Source: Seminavis robusta
Taxonomy: Eukaryota; Bacillariophyta; Bacillariophyceae; Naviculales; Naviculaceae
Assembly: GCA_903772945.1 (NCBI GenBank)
Contig: CAICTM010000411.1
Span: forward strand, 1 to 64,000
Direction of reading: 5' to 3'
Length of the DNA stretch: 64,000 nucleotides
Shown: piece after piece, positions 10,218-20,996 of the stretch
How positions within the stretch are numbered: the first letter of the stretch is position 1
Layout: the number at the start of each line of letters is the position of its first letter
Position numbers and translations under genes: made by a program
The notes under the pieces: model-generated
Database searches by the model: none
Told to the model about the DNA's origin: nothing
What the model saw: the letters and a program-made list of their open reading frames with translations, nothing else

Positions 10218-11686
10218 TTTCCGTTCTCTTGTTAGTAGCAGCTAAAGACTTGGAATGGTTCTATTCACCATCAAAAGAAATAAATTTCTAGCTCTAGATG
10301 TGACTGTGGGTGGGACCAAAGATTCCCAATGTGGCTCCGGTTGTGAAATGATGACAAACGCTTTCGGCATCATCGTCGCGTTTGCTTCTTCTTTCGCTCG
10401 CAGTCCTGTGGGAATGCTCAAACACTGCAAGTTTAAAAGCCAGCGAGCTGATAACACGACGAAGGACGGCCTTTTGGTCCTTCAAGGAAGGCGATCAAGC
10501 AAAACCGTGCACTCATCCTCATGCTCCACCTCGGTTACATGCCCTGATGTATTCTTTAGCTTGCTAGGCAAATTAGACCAGAAACAAGGGTGCATATGAT
10601 ACCATCATTGGTGGCCGAGCTAGATGATGCAGCATCCCAGTCGCTGGCTTGGGGTATAGTGCTGACTACTGTAGATCCAGGTGATCCCGCGACCAATAGA
10701 GTTGGCTAGTTAACTTCTATCTGCTGTCGTATCTTCTGCAGGATTGTTCCCGGTGTCCTTGCATATCGTAGCTCTTCCTTTCTGGCCGAAGATATTCAGG
10801 AGCCAGGTAGCCACCAAAGATGTCTCAAGGTCGCCATTGGAAGGCTTTGGAAACCAACTTCGTCTAGCTCCTCTTGTAGCTAATAAGGTATCCACCCGGC
10901 ATACTCCGATGGATTCGTTCTCTCCACTTCTCAAAGGCGGGTCTCCGGATGAAAGTGCTCCTCTTCCCGCAAACAACGAAAGGTACGGTACATGGATACC
11001 GCCCCCTGGATAGATACATGTCGTGTAAAAAGAATCTATGACATAGCTAGCTAGTAGTAGCAGGATATGGCCAACATTGATGTTGCACCAGCTTCTTTAT
11101 TGGGATTCGCTTTGACTGCCCGAGTTGGTCTTCGTGCTGATGTGCAATACAGCCACCTGGAGCTAGCTAGATACTGTAGCTACTGCCGGAGTTTACAGAC
11201 GCCTTTTGAGGCAACGAGCGAGTGCTTGCTTGATACAACTCCATTCGTGATGGCTCATTCGCGGATGCAAAATTCTGCGGTGCACAATTCGCAGAAAGCC
11301 TTCCGACAACATCGATAAGAAGCCATGCTGCACAGTGTAGTGGGAACCTGCCTTTCTACCCTTTGGGAACCTTGAATCGGACCTCTACAATAACAATCAC
11401 CAGCACCTAGCTGTTTCTATTCTGGCACCAAGTCAATCCGAAGCAGCTTGGATACTCTGACCAAAAGTCCCTCACAAAAGATATCGAAATCCGAATTGCA
11501 TTTGCAAAGCTTTCGACATCCCAAACTTCTGCTGTAAAAGCGGAGAACCCTTGGTTAGCTAGCTGTTGTTGCAGTTGCTCGCTGATCGTTGATGAGCCTC
11601 CGCATTGCCTTGGTCAACGCTCATAATAATCTGGCAGCAAAAGAAGCAAGCAATTTGACCTGAATCGAAGCACATACGGTACCGCC
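10218..11686. other. Intergenic region
   Basis: About 1.47 kb between divergent genes. Frames at 10255-10599, 10744-11013 and 11067-11318 have no recognisable domain and are not called. Short TAGCTAGCTAG tracts occur near 11045-11060 and 11160-11180. Both flanking promoters must lie here. Confidence 0.4.
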
Positions 11687-14382
11687 ATGGCCACCACCCA
11701 AATCAACGGCCCAACCGACGGCTCCAAAGCCATCAATGGAAAGGACAATCTCAGAGGTGGCAGCAAGCACGGCTATGAAGATCGACGACCAAGCTTTCTT
11801 CGCGTGCCCAGCGATACCTATGGTGCCCAAAGTACCCTCCCTCGTCTACCCATTCCCACGCTAGACGAAACATTGGATAAATTCCCCAAAATGATCCAAG
11901 CCGTACAGACCAAAGAGGAACACGCAGAAACCCTCAAAATGGTGGAAGATTTTCGCAAGACAGATGGTCCCAAACTCCAGCAAATGCTCATTGACTATGA
12001 TCAAGAAGGAGCAAGGACCGGCGCCTTTGGTTCTTACGTGGAAGAGTTTTGGAATGATTCGTACTTGGCTCCCGACTCTTCCGTGGTCCTCAACTTGAAT
12101 CCCTTCTTCATCCTTGAGAAGGGACCCGATCGAAAGATTGCCAATAATCAACTTCAACGAGCGGCCAGTCTCTGCTTTGCCTCGCTCAAAATGGCGTCCA
12201 TGCTCAAGCGAGAAACCCTACCACCAGATACCTTCAAGGGACGGCCCTTGTGCATGGATCAGTTCAAGGTATTGTTTGGAACAACTCGTATACCCGGCGG
12301 CCCAGGAGTCAAGGACTACGTTGATCACTATCCAGACTCGACCCATGTGGTAGTGTTGATCCGAAACCACATTTACTACTTTCAGGCACTCTGGCCTTCT
12401 GATTTCAGTGTCGCCGTGGACCAGCATGATATCAAGGATATCTTGGAAGCCATTCAAAAGCACGCAGACCTGGTAAGGGCAAGTGAAAACGAGGCCGATG
12501 GCGCTGGCAGTACTGGTAACTTTGTCGTGGACGGAAAGGATGGCACTAAGATTCCCATCAACTCGTGTGACGAAGCTCTGGGAGTCCTGACCAGTCTACC
12601 ACGGAATGAATGGGCCGCCGCTCGCAAGATGATCCTGGACGGTGACAATAAGCAAAATGCACAGGCTCTTCGCGTCATTGATAGTGCTCTCTTTGTATTG
12701 GTGTTGGACGATCGTGCGCCCCAGGACATTAACGATGCCGCATCGAACATGCTGCATGGGAGTCACAAACTGGTAATGGACCGCGCCACCAACAAGTTCG
12801 TTCAGGTTGGTACATGTTGCAATCGATGGTATGACAAGCTCCAGCTCATCGTGATGGCCAACGGAAAAGCAGGTACGTTGGGGCTACCCCACTGCCGTCG
12901 ATCGCTGCCATGCCACATTACTCTAACCTATTGTTGTTGTTGCTGTTGCTTTCAGGCGTCAACTTTGAACACTCCGCGATTGATGGACACACGGCCTTGC
13001 GTTATGTCAGTGATATCTTTGCGGAAAACGTGGTCCAGTTTGCCCAAAGCATCACGGCACTGATCTATGGAAAGGGATGGATCCCAGACAACATGAATGC
13101 CCCCATCAACCGAGCGTCCACCTCCATGACGGAAGCGAGCAAACACGCTCCGCCCGGAGAAGCAGACGAGAAGGAAAAGACTCTAGATGTCTTCCCAAAG
13201 AAGCTAGAGTTTCACTTGCCACCCAAGGTTAAGGAGCTCATTCGCCACGCCGAGACCAACCTGGGTGATCAGATTATTGCTTCTGACATGGAAATTCTAG
13301 AGTTTCAGGGATATGGCAAGTCTCTGATCGTCAAGAACAGCCTCAGTCCGGACTCCTTTGTACAGATGAGCATGATGATGGCCTACTACAGCCTCTACGG
13401 AAAGTTTGTTTGTTCCTATGAGCCAGTCTTGACCAAAGCATTCTATCATGGGCGAACTGAGGCTATGAGAGGGGCCACTCCGCAAGCCAAGAAGCTTTGC
13501 GAAGTTTGGTGCAACCCCAAGTCAACCAAGGTTGAGAAACTGGAAGCCCTTCGCGTGGCTACCAAGGAACACTCTCGCTTGGTCCGCGAATGTGCCAATG
13601 GCAAGGGCGTGGACCGTCATTTGTTTGCTTTGAAGTGCATCGCGGAGCGCAACAGCGTGCCATTGCCGGCCCTCTTCAAGTCGGGCGCTTGGAAGACATT
13701 GAATCATACTGTGCTCTCTACGTCCAATTGTGGCAATCCATCGTTGCGCTTGTTTGGCTTTGGTCCTGTTGTGCAAGGTACGTTTCATACTTACTGTATG
13801 ATCTGCTTGTTCGGTTCTTTGCAAACCTAGCACTCACTGAAGTCATTTTCTTTCATGGTTTGCTTGTCAGATGGATTTGGTATTGGATACATCATCAAGG
13901 ACCACGGAGTGCAATTTGCCATCTCCAGCAAGCACCGCCAGACCAAACGTTTCGTCAATGAGCTGGAGAATACCTTGATCGCTCTCAAGCGCCTTTTAAA
14001 TGCTATCTCGTCTGTGGTGTGCGGTGGCCATCACAATCACGTGATTCATCAGGCGCATGTCGAAATCAAGGCGGAGCAAGAGAGTGATGACATGTACGGT
14101 GATTTCTGGGGTGAGAGTGTTCTTGACTCAACAAAGGCGTCAGCGGAAGGAAGCCGCAAGAATGACACCAAGGCAAACTCACCCAAGAAGAACGAGGACG
14201 AGCCAGATAGCAAGTTGTTTTCGATGGTGGTTCGAAAGGACAGCTTGTGTCTTACGGACATCAAACAGATTGGTCTTCACCTGAGCTTTGACGAGAGTGT
14301 AGAAAGTGGCTCTTCTGGGGCCTCTGACGAGAGGAACAACATGCGTCGCGACAGCTCGCACAGCGATTCGGACAGTACTTGA
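11687..14382 (+). CDS. Carnitine/choline O-acyltransferase family enzyme
   Basis: Three exons, 11687-12872, 12956-13777 and 13871-14382 (introns of 83 and 93 nt, both with GTACGT donors and CAG acceptors), give 839 residues. The fold starts with LPRLPIPTLDETLDKF, the family's N-terminal signature. The catalytic His lies in NFEHSAIDGH at the exon 1/2 junction, and GKGVDRHLFALK provides the CoA-binding region. Then come LSTSNCG and FGFGPVVQDGFGIGY across the second junction. The enzyme moves acyl groups between CoA and carnitine for transport into mitochondria or peroxisomes. No clear targeting peptide or PTS1 is seen; the C-terminus is an acidic Ser-rich tail (~150 residues longer than short-chain enzymes). 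Substrate chain length cannot be told from sequence alone. Confidence 0.94.
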
Positions 14383-14781
14383 GATGTGCATTGACCGAAC
14401 AAGTGGCTTTTTCATTTCCTATCTTTCCACCCAGCTCTTGCACGTTCGATGATATTCACGGCTAGTAGAGGTAGCTGTGGTAAGCAAGCATATCAGGATA
14501 TTTCATACTATAGCTAAAGCATAATCTTTATAAAGCACCATGCGTTTCTCCCTGCAATTCCCCTCTCTGATTCAGGCGTGGCTCGGCTAGCTACCAAACC
14601 GTCCCATCCTCAGGATCCGACTTGCAAAAAGGGGAGGCATTGATGCCTTACATGTCCTTCTTCGTGGGGAGGTTGCCCATTGTCGCTGCAGGAGCAAAAA
14701 TGTAGCGAGAGAGCATTGAGGTGGGGTGAAAAACAAAACAAATGCACGAATGCACGGCAAAGAAACGTGGACTCACAAGCA
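14383..14781. other. Intergenic spacer between convergent genes
   Basis: 399 bases with no gene; it carries the 3' ends of both neighbours. Nothing else recognised. Confidence 0.4.
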
Positions 14782-15815
14782 CTACGCCGCCATAACAGTA
14801 AGCTTTTCCTGAAGCTTGATCAGATCTTGCTGGAGAGTTTCCCGCTGGTGCTGGAGAGTTTCCCGCTGTTGCTGGAGACTTTCCTCTTGTTGCCGGAGAC
14901 TTTCCTGCTGATCGCGGTTTTGCCGGATTTTTCCATCCAAGATTTCTCTGCGACGGTTCTTCGCGGCGGCGACAAGAGAGTCCAGAGAAGAGGCAGCTTG
15001 AGACCGCTTTCCCTCCGCCTTGGACACCTTTGCAGTTGCATCCTCCAAGGCAGCTTTCGCCTTTTCGATTTTTGCGTTGGACTCTTCACTGAAGGGAGTT
15101 GCTGTTTGTGGAAGGGGTCGGCATCAAAAAAAGGAGTGTGAGAGGGTGGGAAGTGGCAGAGTGAAACAGGAGAGGTGCCACTACCGGTACCGGTACCATA
15201 CTCACAAGATGTGACCACCCCTGGGGCTAGAGTGGCAGGTGCGTCTTGTGGCTTGTTGTTGTCGCTGTTGCAGTTGGAACCTGAATCCGAGTCGTCTTCG
15301 ACAACAACGACGTCATGGACTATGTTTCCACTGGGGACGCTAGCAACAGCTTGTCCAACTGCGCGCACTGGAGGGGCGTCGGCGACATTGTCGACTTGTT
15401 GCATGATTTGAGGTTTGGGTTCTACCAATATGAAGGCATCCTTGCAGTCCGTCTTGGACACGGAGATACCCGCAGCAGTCGCCTCCCTGACAATGCGAGC
15501 CATTTCGTCGTCGGCGTGTTTTTTCCAAACGACCCCGTCTCTGCCAACGGGCGCTTTGTCTGGAAGGTATTTTACCAACACGTACTTGATGCGGGTCACA
15601 CAAGGGATCGCCTTGGACCTTTGCTTGATGCCAAATAGAACACGACACGGTTGGTTCCGGGAATGCAGAGGGCTTCGTACCTGCCATCGATGTCCACATC
15701 CACGCCGTAGACATAGCAAATAACCCGCTTGAGGGTTTCAATGGTTTTGTCTAGCTGGTCCTTGTCCTTGATGTCGAAGCATGGGCTGGGGCTTGACGAA
15801 CTGTACCGCCACCAT
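14782..15815 (-). CDS. Hypothetical coiled-coil protein, frame disturbed
   Basis: A 3' exon (14782-15101) encodes a strong coiled coil (DATAKVSKAEGKRSQ..., then four QQ-rich heptad blocks such as QQEESLQQQRETLQ). It joins in frame to an upstream exon ending at 15206 through a 104-nt intron with GTGAGT donor and CAG acceptor. The upstream exon encodes a basic/hydrophobic region (TRIKYVLVKYLPDKAP, then AGISVSKTDCKDAFILVEPK). Before about 15645 the plausible protein (VDVDIDGRYEALCIPGTNRVVF) switches to another frame. A well-placed start (ACCATGG, 15815; MVAVQFVKPQP) is again in the first frame. Two compensating indels or assembly errors would explain this; no splice pair does. The family is not recognised. 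The protein may be a pseudogene product or intact in the real genome. Confidence 0.5.
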
Positions 15816-17872
15816 GGTGCTGGTTGCACGCTATGGAGGAGACTGTTTTAAGTCCAGCCCTATCACCAAACTGAACAGATCCGATCGTCGACGAGTCATT
15901 GAAAGATAGGCAACAATCAACCGGAGGAAGCTACACGACAACACACACGGAAGGGGTGTGATCAACTGCTACAGGGCGAGGCTCTGTACATCGTAACTCC
16001 AAACCAAAACAGAGGAGCCTATTGTTCCTTGCGCCACCATTTTCATCGTAGAACAGAGTTTCTTTTTCACACGTACTGCGGATGTTGTTGAATTTCAATA
16101 CAAACCTCCTATAAACGAAGCCTTGGTTCTAAAGTACCGGTAACCACTGCTGAGACCAAGTTCTCGTTGCTCGTTGACAAATAATCAGGCCACCGACTAC
16201 ATCATGTACCGAAACCTGGAGCTCGCCACTGCAGCCTGAACACTACAACTGCAATTGGAGGTGACGAGACCGGTATCTCAGCGAGAACTGTTGAAACGAC
16301 AATACAGGCCCCGGCTACCGGTAGCTAGCAACTGGTGCGACATTCAATGGATAAAATTAGTATCGTTTCTTCTGTTTTACATGTACATTCTTCGTCAAGG
16401 AGGATTTCACGAACGTCTTCCTTTCCGAGAACGTCCTCGCCAGCGTTGCTCTTCTGCACGCCTTCCTTGGTCTCGCCAAGATCTTCTTCGTCAAGCTTCT
16501 CTAGCTTCTTCTTGGCAGACCGCGTTCTGCATTGCATGCTTGCTTTTCTTGGGAGTCATGGTTGATGATGAAAACGATACAGTACGAGAGTTGCTGTTGC
16601 CTTGCCCGAGAGAATGCGTGAAGTTGCTTTTTTTCCGTGAGTGTGATTGTAATCAGAATGACAAAAAGGCAAAACAGCACGACCGATGACCGATGACCGA
16701 TAACGCAACTCTCGATCTGATGTTGATCATCTGAAAATGATATACCAGGTACTAGGCTTGTTGTACCATCAATTGAGCCCACAATAAAGAACTACCATTA
16801 TTTGAAATCCATGTACATGTAGGCACGAGGGATGCTCCGACTGGAGCCAAACAGAATGATCGGTGCATCGCACAATAGAGGGTGCATCGCACAAAAAAAA
16901 GAAGGTGTATTGCACAATAGAGGGTGCATCGCACAAAAATAGAGGGTGTATCGCACAAGAAAGGAAAGCAATGACTTGCAGCTCTTTATGAGGGTGACTG
17001 CCAGTATCCTTGGTTGGTATCATCATTGGACACCATTCTGCGACAGTGGATGCTCGAAGGCTTTGATCACGTATAGCATGATCAACATCATCTGCATCGT
17101 CACTGAAGGTACGTAGTGTGGTGTGATCGCTTTGTCTAGCTAGACTACTCGTACATGTACCGTGGCCACTGGGGCGGCGTCTTGGCTTCCAAGCAGCATT
17201 GTTTGAGCTTGACTTGTTGCGACGTTCACCGTTTGTGTCCCTTGCCATTGTCGACGTCTTGTGAAGACGGTAATTGACCGTTATTAGTCTGTTAAGCCTT
17301 CTATACGTCATCAGTGCACGATGCACGTTTAAATGTCGCCCTCATTTTTTCATGGAGATGTGTGGCTTTTGTGCCGCGCGTTCCGAACCAAAACCAACGA
17401 CTCTTTTGGGGTTTCTTTTCAGTAAGGGTAGGGTTGATTTAGGACTGTCACCTCTGGAGTAAGAAATGGACCTTTCTTTTCAAGGACAAGGCACCCGAGG
17501 AGGTCATGGCCATCATCATGGCAATGGTTTTCTTGGAGTTACCTAGTTAGATCCAAAGAATCTCCTGTGCATACCGCAGTGTGAGTGAACCACAGCAGCA
17601 TCCATCTGCCTATACCAGCTTTAGTACCTACCGGTACAGTTTGTACATGTAGCTAGGATGCGACATTCGATTTTTCATCTGGTACAGTAGCACTACGAGC
17701 CAATGGTAACAAGAGTCAAGTACATGTAGCTGGTTGTCCACAATAGTGTCCAAGTGGTGGAGCTGCTCCGCTCTCTCTGAGTAGATTCAGTTTTTGCCAG
17801 CAGAAATGCTCACAAACACGGTTGTCGCCCCGATACCTTGGTGGTATTCTTTTGGTTTTGGTGGAGTATTTT
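15816..17872. other. Long region without a confident gene
   Basis: About 2.06 kb. A minus-strand frame at 16325-16537 would encode a charged helical peptide (AKKKLEKLDEEDLGETKEG) and could be an exon, but has no partner. A minus frame at 16769-17326 overlaps the tandem repeat at 16862-16963 and is not called. Spacers carry TACATGTA and ACCGGTAC palindromes (around 17140, 17630 and 17720). The 5' end of the coiled-coil gene may extend into the first part. Confidence 0.35.
16862..16963. repeat. Tandem repeat, five ~20-bp units
   Basis: Five adjacent degenerate copies of GGTGCATCGCACA followed by an A-rich tail (AATAGAG or A-run) of variable length; two units have T for C (GGTGTATTGCACA, GGTGTATCGCACA). 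The core TGCATCGCA is nearly self-complementary. It is a local minisatellite with no known function. Confidence 0.85.
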
Positions 17873-18718
17873 TTACGCTTGCTGCTGTTTTGGATCTACA
17901 GTATTGATGTGGAGCTTTCTTGGTTTTTCCTTCCACAGATTGACGGCAAAGGTGAAGCGTGCTCCTCTGGTAACAGCTGAGACTCGATGCCATTTGCTGA
18001 CATTGAACAGTACCAGGCGATTGTACTGAGCCTCGATTCGTTCGAAACTGGCCACGAACCCGTTGTCTTGGTTGGTCTGTGCTCCATCTTTCCAATAATA
18101 CTCTTCGGCACTGGGTGATTGTTGTGGATCCACGGGCAAGAGTTCCAGATATCCACCCGTGAATCGATGAGGAAATCCATAGTACACGGCTCCAAAAATG
18201 GGATTGACCATGGTATTGGATTCCATACCGAGGGCCTCGTCCTTGTCGACATGCCAGTCCAGCGAGTCTCCTGGCGTGATAATATTGCACCAATATTCAA
18301 AACCGGCAAAGCTTGGAGTATTGTCAGGGTTTTTGGTGGTCACAACGGGATGATCCTGCCAGATTAAAAGGGCAATTTCTTCCCACACATTCTTGGGTTT
18401 CTCACCGGCTGGTAGGAACCGTAACCCTACCTCACTTTGGTGGTCGACGCATTTGGTCCACAGTTGGGGATCGGCCAATTGGAGCAACGTTTCTTCGTCT
18501 TGTATGAAATGACTCTTGACGACAGTACCACTGCCTCGCTGAGCAGCATGCAACGAGGCTTGTACAGCTTCTCTTCGTCTGCGAGAATTGTATTGTTTGA
18601 GGACTGGCAATGGTTCCGTCGATTCTTGCTCTTGTGTAGTAGTACATGTGCCGGTACCGACAATACCAGCAACAGACGAAAATCCCAGTACAAGAAGGAA
18701 AGCTCTGGCGGATCGCAT
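17873..18718 (-). CDS. 2OG-Fe(II) dioxygenase-like secretory protein
   Basis: 281 residues from the ATG at 18718. The N-terminus (RSARAFLLVLGFSSVAGIVG) is a signal peptide or anchor. A double-stranded beta-helix can be traced: WHVDKDE supplies the His and Asp of the iron-binding HxD, and the distal His appears in FNVSKWHRVSAV. The Arg that binds 2-oxoglutarate is likely in TRGARFTFAVNLW. This arrangement resembles prolyl-4-hydroxylase-like and related oxygenases, which hydroxylate proteins or small molecules using 2-oxoglutarate and oxygen; the substrate is unknown. The ER/secretory location is inferred from the signal. It is divergent from the phosphatase gene that starts 351 bases away. Confidence 0.82.
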   Translation of the reverse strand: MRSARAFLLVLGFSSVAGIVGTGTCTTTQEQESTEPLPVLKQYNSRRRREAVQASLHAAQRGSGTVVKSHFIQDEETLLQLADPQLWTKCVDHQSEVGLRFLPAGEKPKNVWEEIALLIWQDHPVVTTKNPDNTPSFAGFEYWCNIITPGDSLDWHVDKDEALGMESNTMVNPIFGAVYYGFPHRFTGGYLELLPVDPQQSPSAEEYYWKDGAQTNQDNGFVASFERIEAQYNRLVLFNVSKWHRVSAVTRGARFTFAVNLWKEKPRKLHINTVDPKQQQA

Positions 18719-18936
18719 GATACCGTATCGCAAATATGGATCTACTTCTTTCTTGTTTTGCCATTGAGAAATGGGTCAAAAGGATCGCTTTTGGAGGTAG
18801 ACAAGTCCATGCTTGAGGGCTTGAGGCCTTGAAGGTTCTTTAATTAATAGAATGGGAAGGGTTGCCTTTGTTCATCCGAAAGCCTGCTGGGAACAGTGGA
18901 TGAAGTTGGCCATGGCTCGGTCATGGTTGCTGTCAC

Positions 18937-18970
18937 TGACGTCAATCAGAAAGCGTGAACACTTACGTCA
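18937..18970. promoter_or_regulatory. CRE-like bZIP sites
   Basis: A perfect palindromic CRE, TGACGTCA (18937-18944), and a second half-type site, TTACGTCATCA (18964-18974), lie 21 bases apart and about 100-130 bases before the phosphatase start. In diatoms TGACGT/ACGTCA elements bind bZIP factors and have been tied to CO2/cAMP responses. Action at this promoter, or at the divergent oxygenase promoter, is inference. Confidence 0.5.
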
Positions 18971-19069
18971 TCAGAGCCCCTAAAAACAAGCTTGCTTGTT
19001 GGATTTTTGTTTCTCTTCCGCTCTCGAGACAGCACACTTCACAACACTCCCTCCTTTGATGACATTATA

Positions 19070-20101
19070 ATGAAACTACGAGTACCCGCTGCCGCTGGTA
19101 CTGTGCCGATACTCGCCGTCTTTCTTGCTACCGCTTCCTCTCTGTTTCGTCGCGTTGCTGCTAGTCCCTCTACCAGTTTTTCTCCTCAAGTTGCCATGGT
19201 GTCATCATCACCGTCCCCAATAACAACAACAACTCGCACGGAATCTTCTGGGGCTGATACCCCCAATTACCAACCCGTACATCTGTACCCGTACTCCACA
19301 AATCTGCCGGATCTCAAGGCCACTGACGACTATTCTACGCTGAAACGGATACACATCGTCCGGCATGCCGAAGGTACTCACAATGTCAATAAAGAATACA
19401 GTGACATGGTCAACCTGGATGCACGTCTCACCGAAAAGGGCAAGGAACAGTGCCAACGACTGGCGCAAAAGCTGCAAGACGCATCACCCTCCAGCGCACT
19501 GGGACAACTCCTGAAGAACACCGAACTGGTGGTGACGTCCCCACTGACACGATGTCTCCAAACAGCAATGCTCTCCTTTCCCACACTGACTGACGATAAC
19601 GAAAAAGTCCTCTTTGTGGCTCATGAATCCATACGGGAAACCGTCAACTACGCATGTGATCGTCGACGACCCATTTCCGAATTGGAAAAGCACTTTCGCG
19701 ATCGAGTGGATTTTGGGGAAATCGAACAGGATCATGATGAAATATGGGAGAGCTATGTGAGACGGTCACAACAATTATTGGACAAGCCGAAAGAGAGTGC
19801 CGAGTTGCACGTGGTGGCGGATCGAGCGCGAGATTTCTTTCAATGGGCCAAACTGCGACCGGAGCGGGAAATGATAGTCTGTACTCATTCGGCATTTTTG
19901 CGGGCCTTTTTGAGCTGGGGGCAACCGGGAGGGGTGCTCTGGATCATGCCACAGACATTGGACACACGCAATCCAAAGCCGGCAACCGAAACACCTGTGG
20001 TTGCTTATCATGGTGATGACGATGGATCTTTTGAAGCCGCTATAAGGCAAGACTACGAGAACTGCGAACTACGGTCCTTTGTTGCAGCGTATCCTAAATA
20101 A
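19070..20101 (+). CDS. Histidine phosphatase (phosphoglycerate mutase-like), secretory
   Basis: 343 residues from the ATG at 19070 (MKLRVPAAAG). A hydrophobic N-terminus (VPILAVFLATASSLF) suggests entry to the ER or plastid-ER route. The catalytic motif is IVRHAEGTHN (RHG-type: Arg, phosphorylated His, second Arg replaced by a later one). TSPLTRCLQTA supplies the next conserved arginine, ESIRETVNYACDRRRPIS the acid/base region with Glu, and CTHSAFLRAFL the final catalytic His. These define branch-1 histidine phosphatases, close to plant and algal 'phosphoglycerate mutase-like' proteins that are usually general phosphatases rather than glycolytic mutases. The substrate is not predictable. Confidence 0.9.
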   Translation: MKLRVPAAAGTVPILAVFLATASSLFRRVAASPSTSFSPQVAMVSSSPSPITTTTRTESSGADTPNYQPVHLYPYSTNLPDLKATDDYSTLKRIHIVRHAEGTHNVNKEYSDMVNLDARLTEKGKEQCQRLAQKLQDASPSSALGQLLKNTELVVTSPLTRCLQTAMLSFPTLTDDNEKVLFVAHESIRETVNYACDRRRPISELEKHFRDRVDFGEIEQDHDEIWESYVRRSQQLLDKPKESAELHVVADRARDFFQWAKLRPEREMIVCTHSAFLRAFLSWGQPGGVLWIMPQTLDTRNPKPATETPVVAYHGDDDGSFEAAIRQDYENCELRSFVAAYPK

Positions 20102-20618
20102 TACACACAGCACCGTGAGTATTATTTGAAGAGTTGCAACGTGTTGCCAGTGGCAATGAGAGAGCGCTTTTCGCTCCCGATTCAGTCTCCTTTCAATTGG
20201 AAAGTTCGCAGTGGAGTTCAACAGTAATCTCTAGAAAACGCGTGAACGAACAATGGCTTGCATTGGGATGCTTCTCAAAGTACTTTTGTGCATCTCCAGG
20301 TAAAATGGATGGTTTCCTCTTGCTCGCGTAGCTCGAGACTTGATTCCTGCTTTCTGTTTGCTTCGGCCTTGTGCTTCTTCTCTGGACCTGATGTCTGTCA
20401 ATCTCGTCGCATGTAGCTTTGCGTTTTTCTTGTGGGAACCTCTTACGATGCCGTTGCAGCTGGCTGGCACTTTTGCTTTTGGGCCAAAGTACGCTTGCGC
20501 TCCTTCTTCCTCTCCATGTTGCGCTTCACGTTCAAGCAGTGCGACTTCTTGGCTCCACGGATACCGGAGGTTTGTGGGGCCTTGTGGTACCGCTGGTACC
20601 AGGTACCACTACTAGTAC
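20102..20618. other. Intergenic sequence left of the Harbinger element
   Basis: 517 bases with no convincing gene. It ends in a run of KpnI/SpeI-type palindromes (GGTACCAGGTACCACTAC, then ACTAGTACC) directly abutting the transposon target site. The three overlapping plus-strand frames at 20340-20667 run over the element border and are rejected. Confidence 0.4.
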
Positions 20619-20621
20619 CTG

Positions 20622-20650
20622 GAAAGTCCCGCAAAAACTGACTTTGGCGA
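20622..20650 (+). repeat. Left terminal inverted repeat
   Basis: 29 bases, outer end GAAAGTCCCGC, inner end ACTTTGGCGA; identical to the reverse complement of 25768-25796. Preceded by the CTG target copy. Confidence 0.95.
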
Positions 20651-20704
20651 CCATGACGTGGCAGTAATTAAGCCCTTTGTGACCAGATTCGCTTGAAAGC
20701 ATTA

Positions 20705-20893
20705 CTGTTGAAAATGATTCGCTAATTGTTGATTTCGTTTCAACGGTATTGAAAAAGTGTTGAATAAGTGTTGAAAAAGTGTTGGATTTAAGGTTGATTC
20801 CTTTTCAACACTATTGATTATACTGTTGAATTGTATAGTCCCCGTTTTCAACACCCACATCAACACAACAAATTCAACACAAATTCAACACTT
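20705..20893. repeat. Left subterminal GTGTTGAA array
   Basis: At least ten copies of GTGTTGAA, ACTGTTGAA or their complements (TTCAACAC) in both orientations. The matching array at the other end has the same word, suggesting binding sites for an element-encoded DNA-binding protein. Confidence 0.85.
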
Positions 20894-20996
20894 TGAACGT
20901 TGCCGTCGTGCCCGTGGCCATGGCGATAGCTGACGATACCACACTCTCCGGTTGACCTCTGTTGCTGCCTTTTGTGTATTGTTGTTGTCATTTCAG

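Noticed and set aside
16862-16963. Possible CRISPR-like array
   Set aside because: Short degenerate tandem units with no unique spacers, in a eukaryotic genome; a minisatellite explains it.
16769-17326. Minus-strand open frame of 185 residues
   Set aside because: Much of it is translation of the minisatellite (repeated LCDAPSIV text); no family match and no start context.
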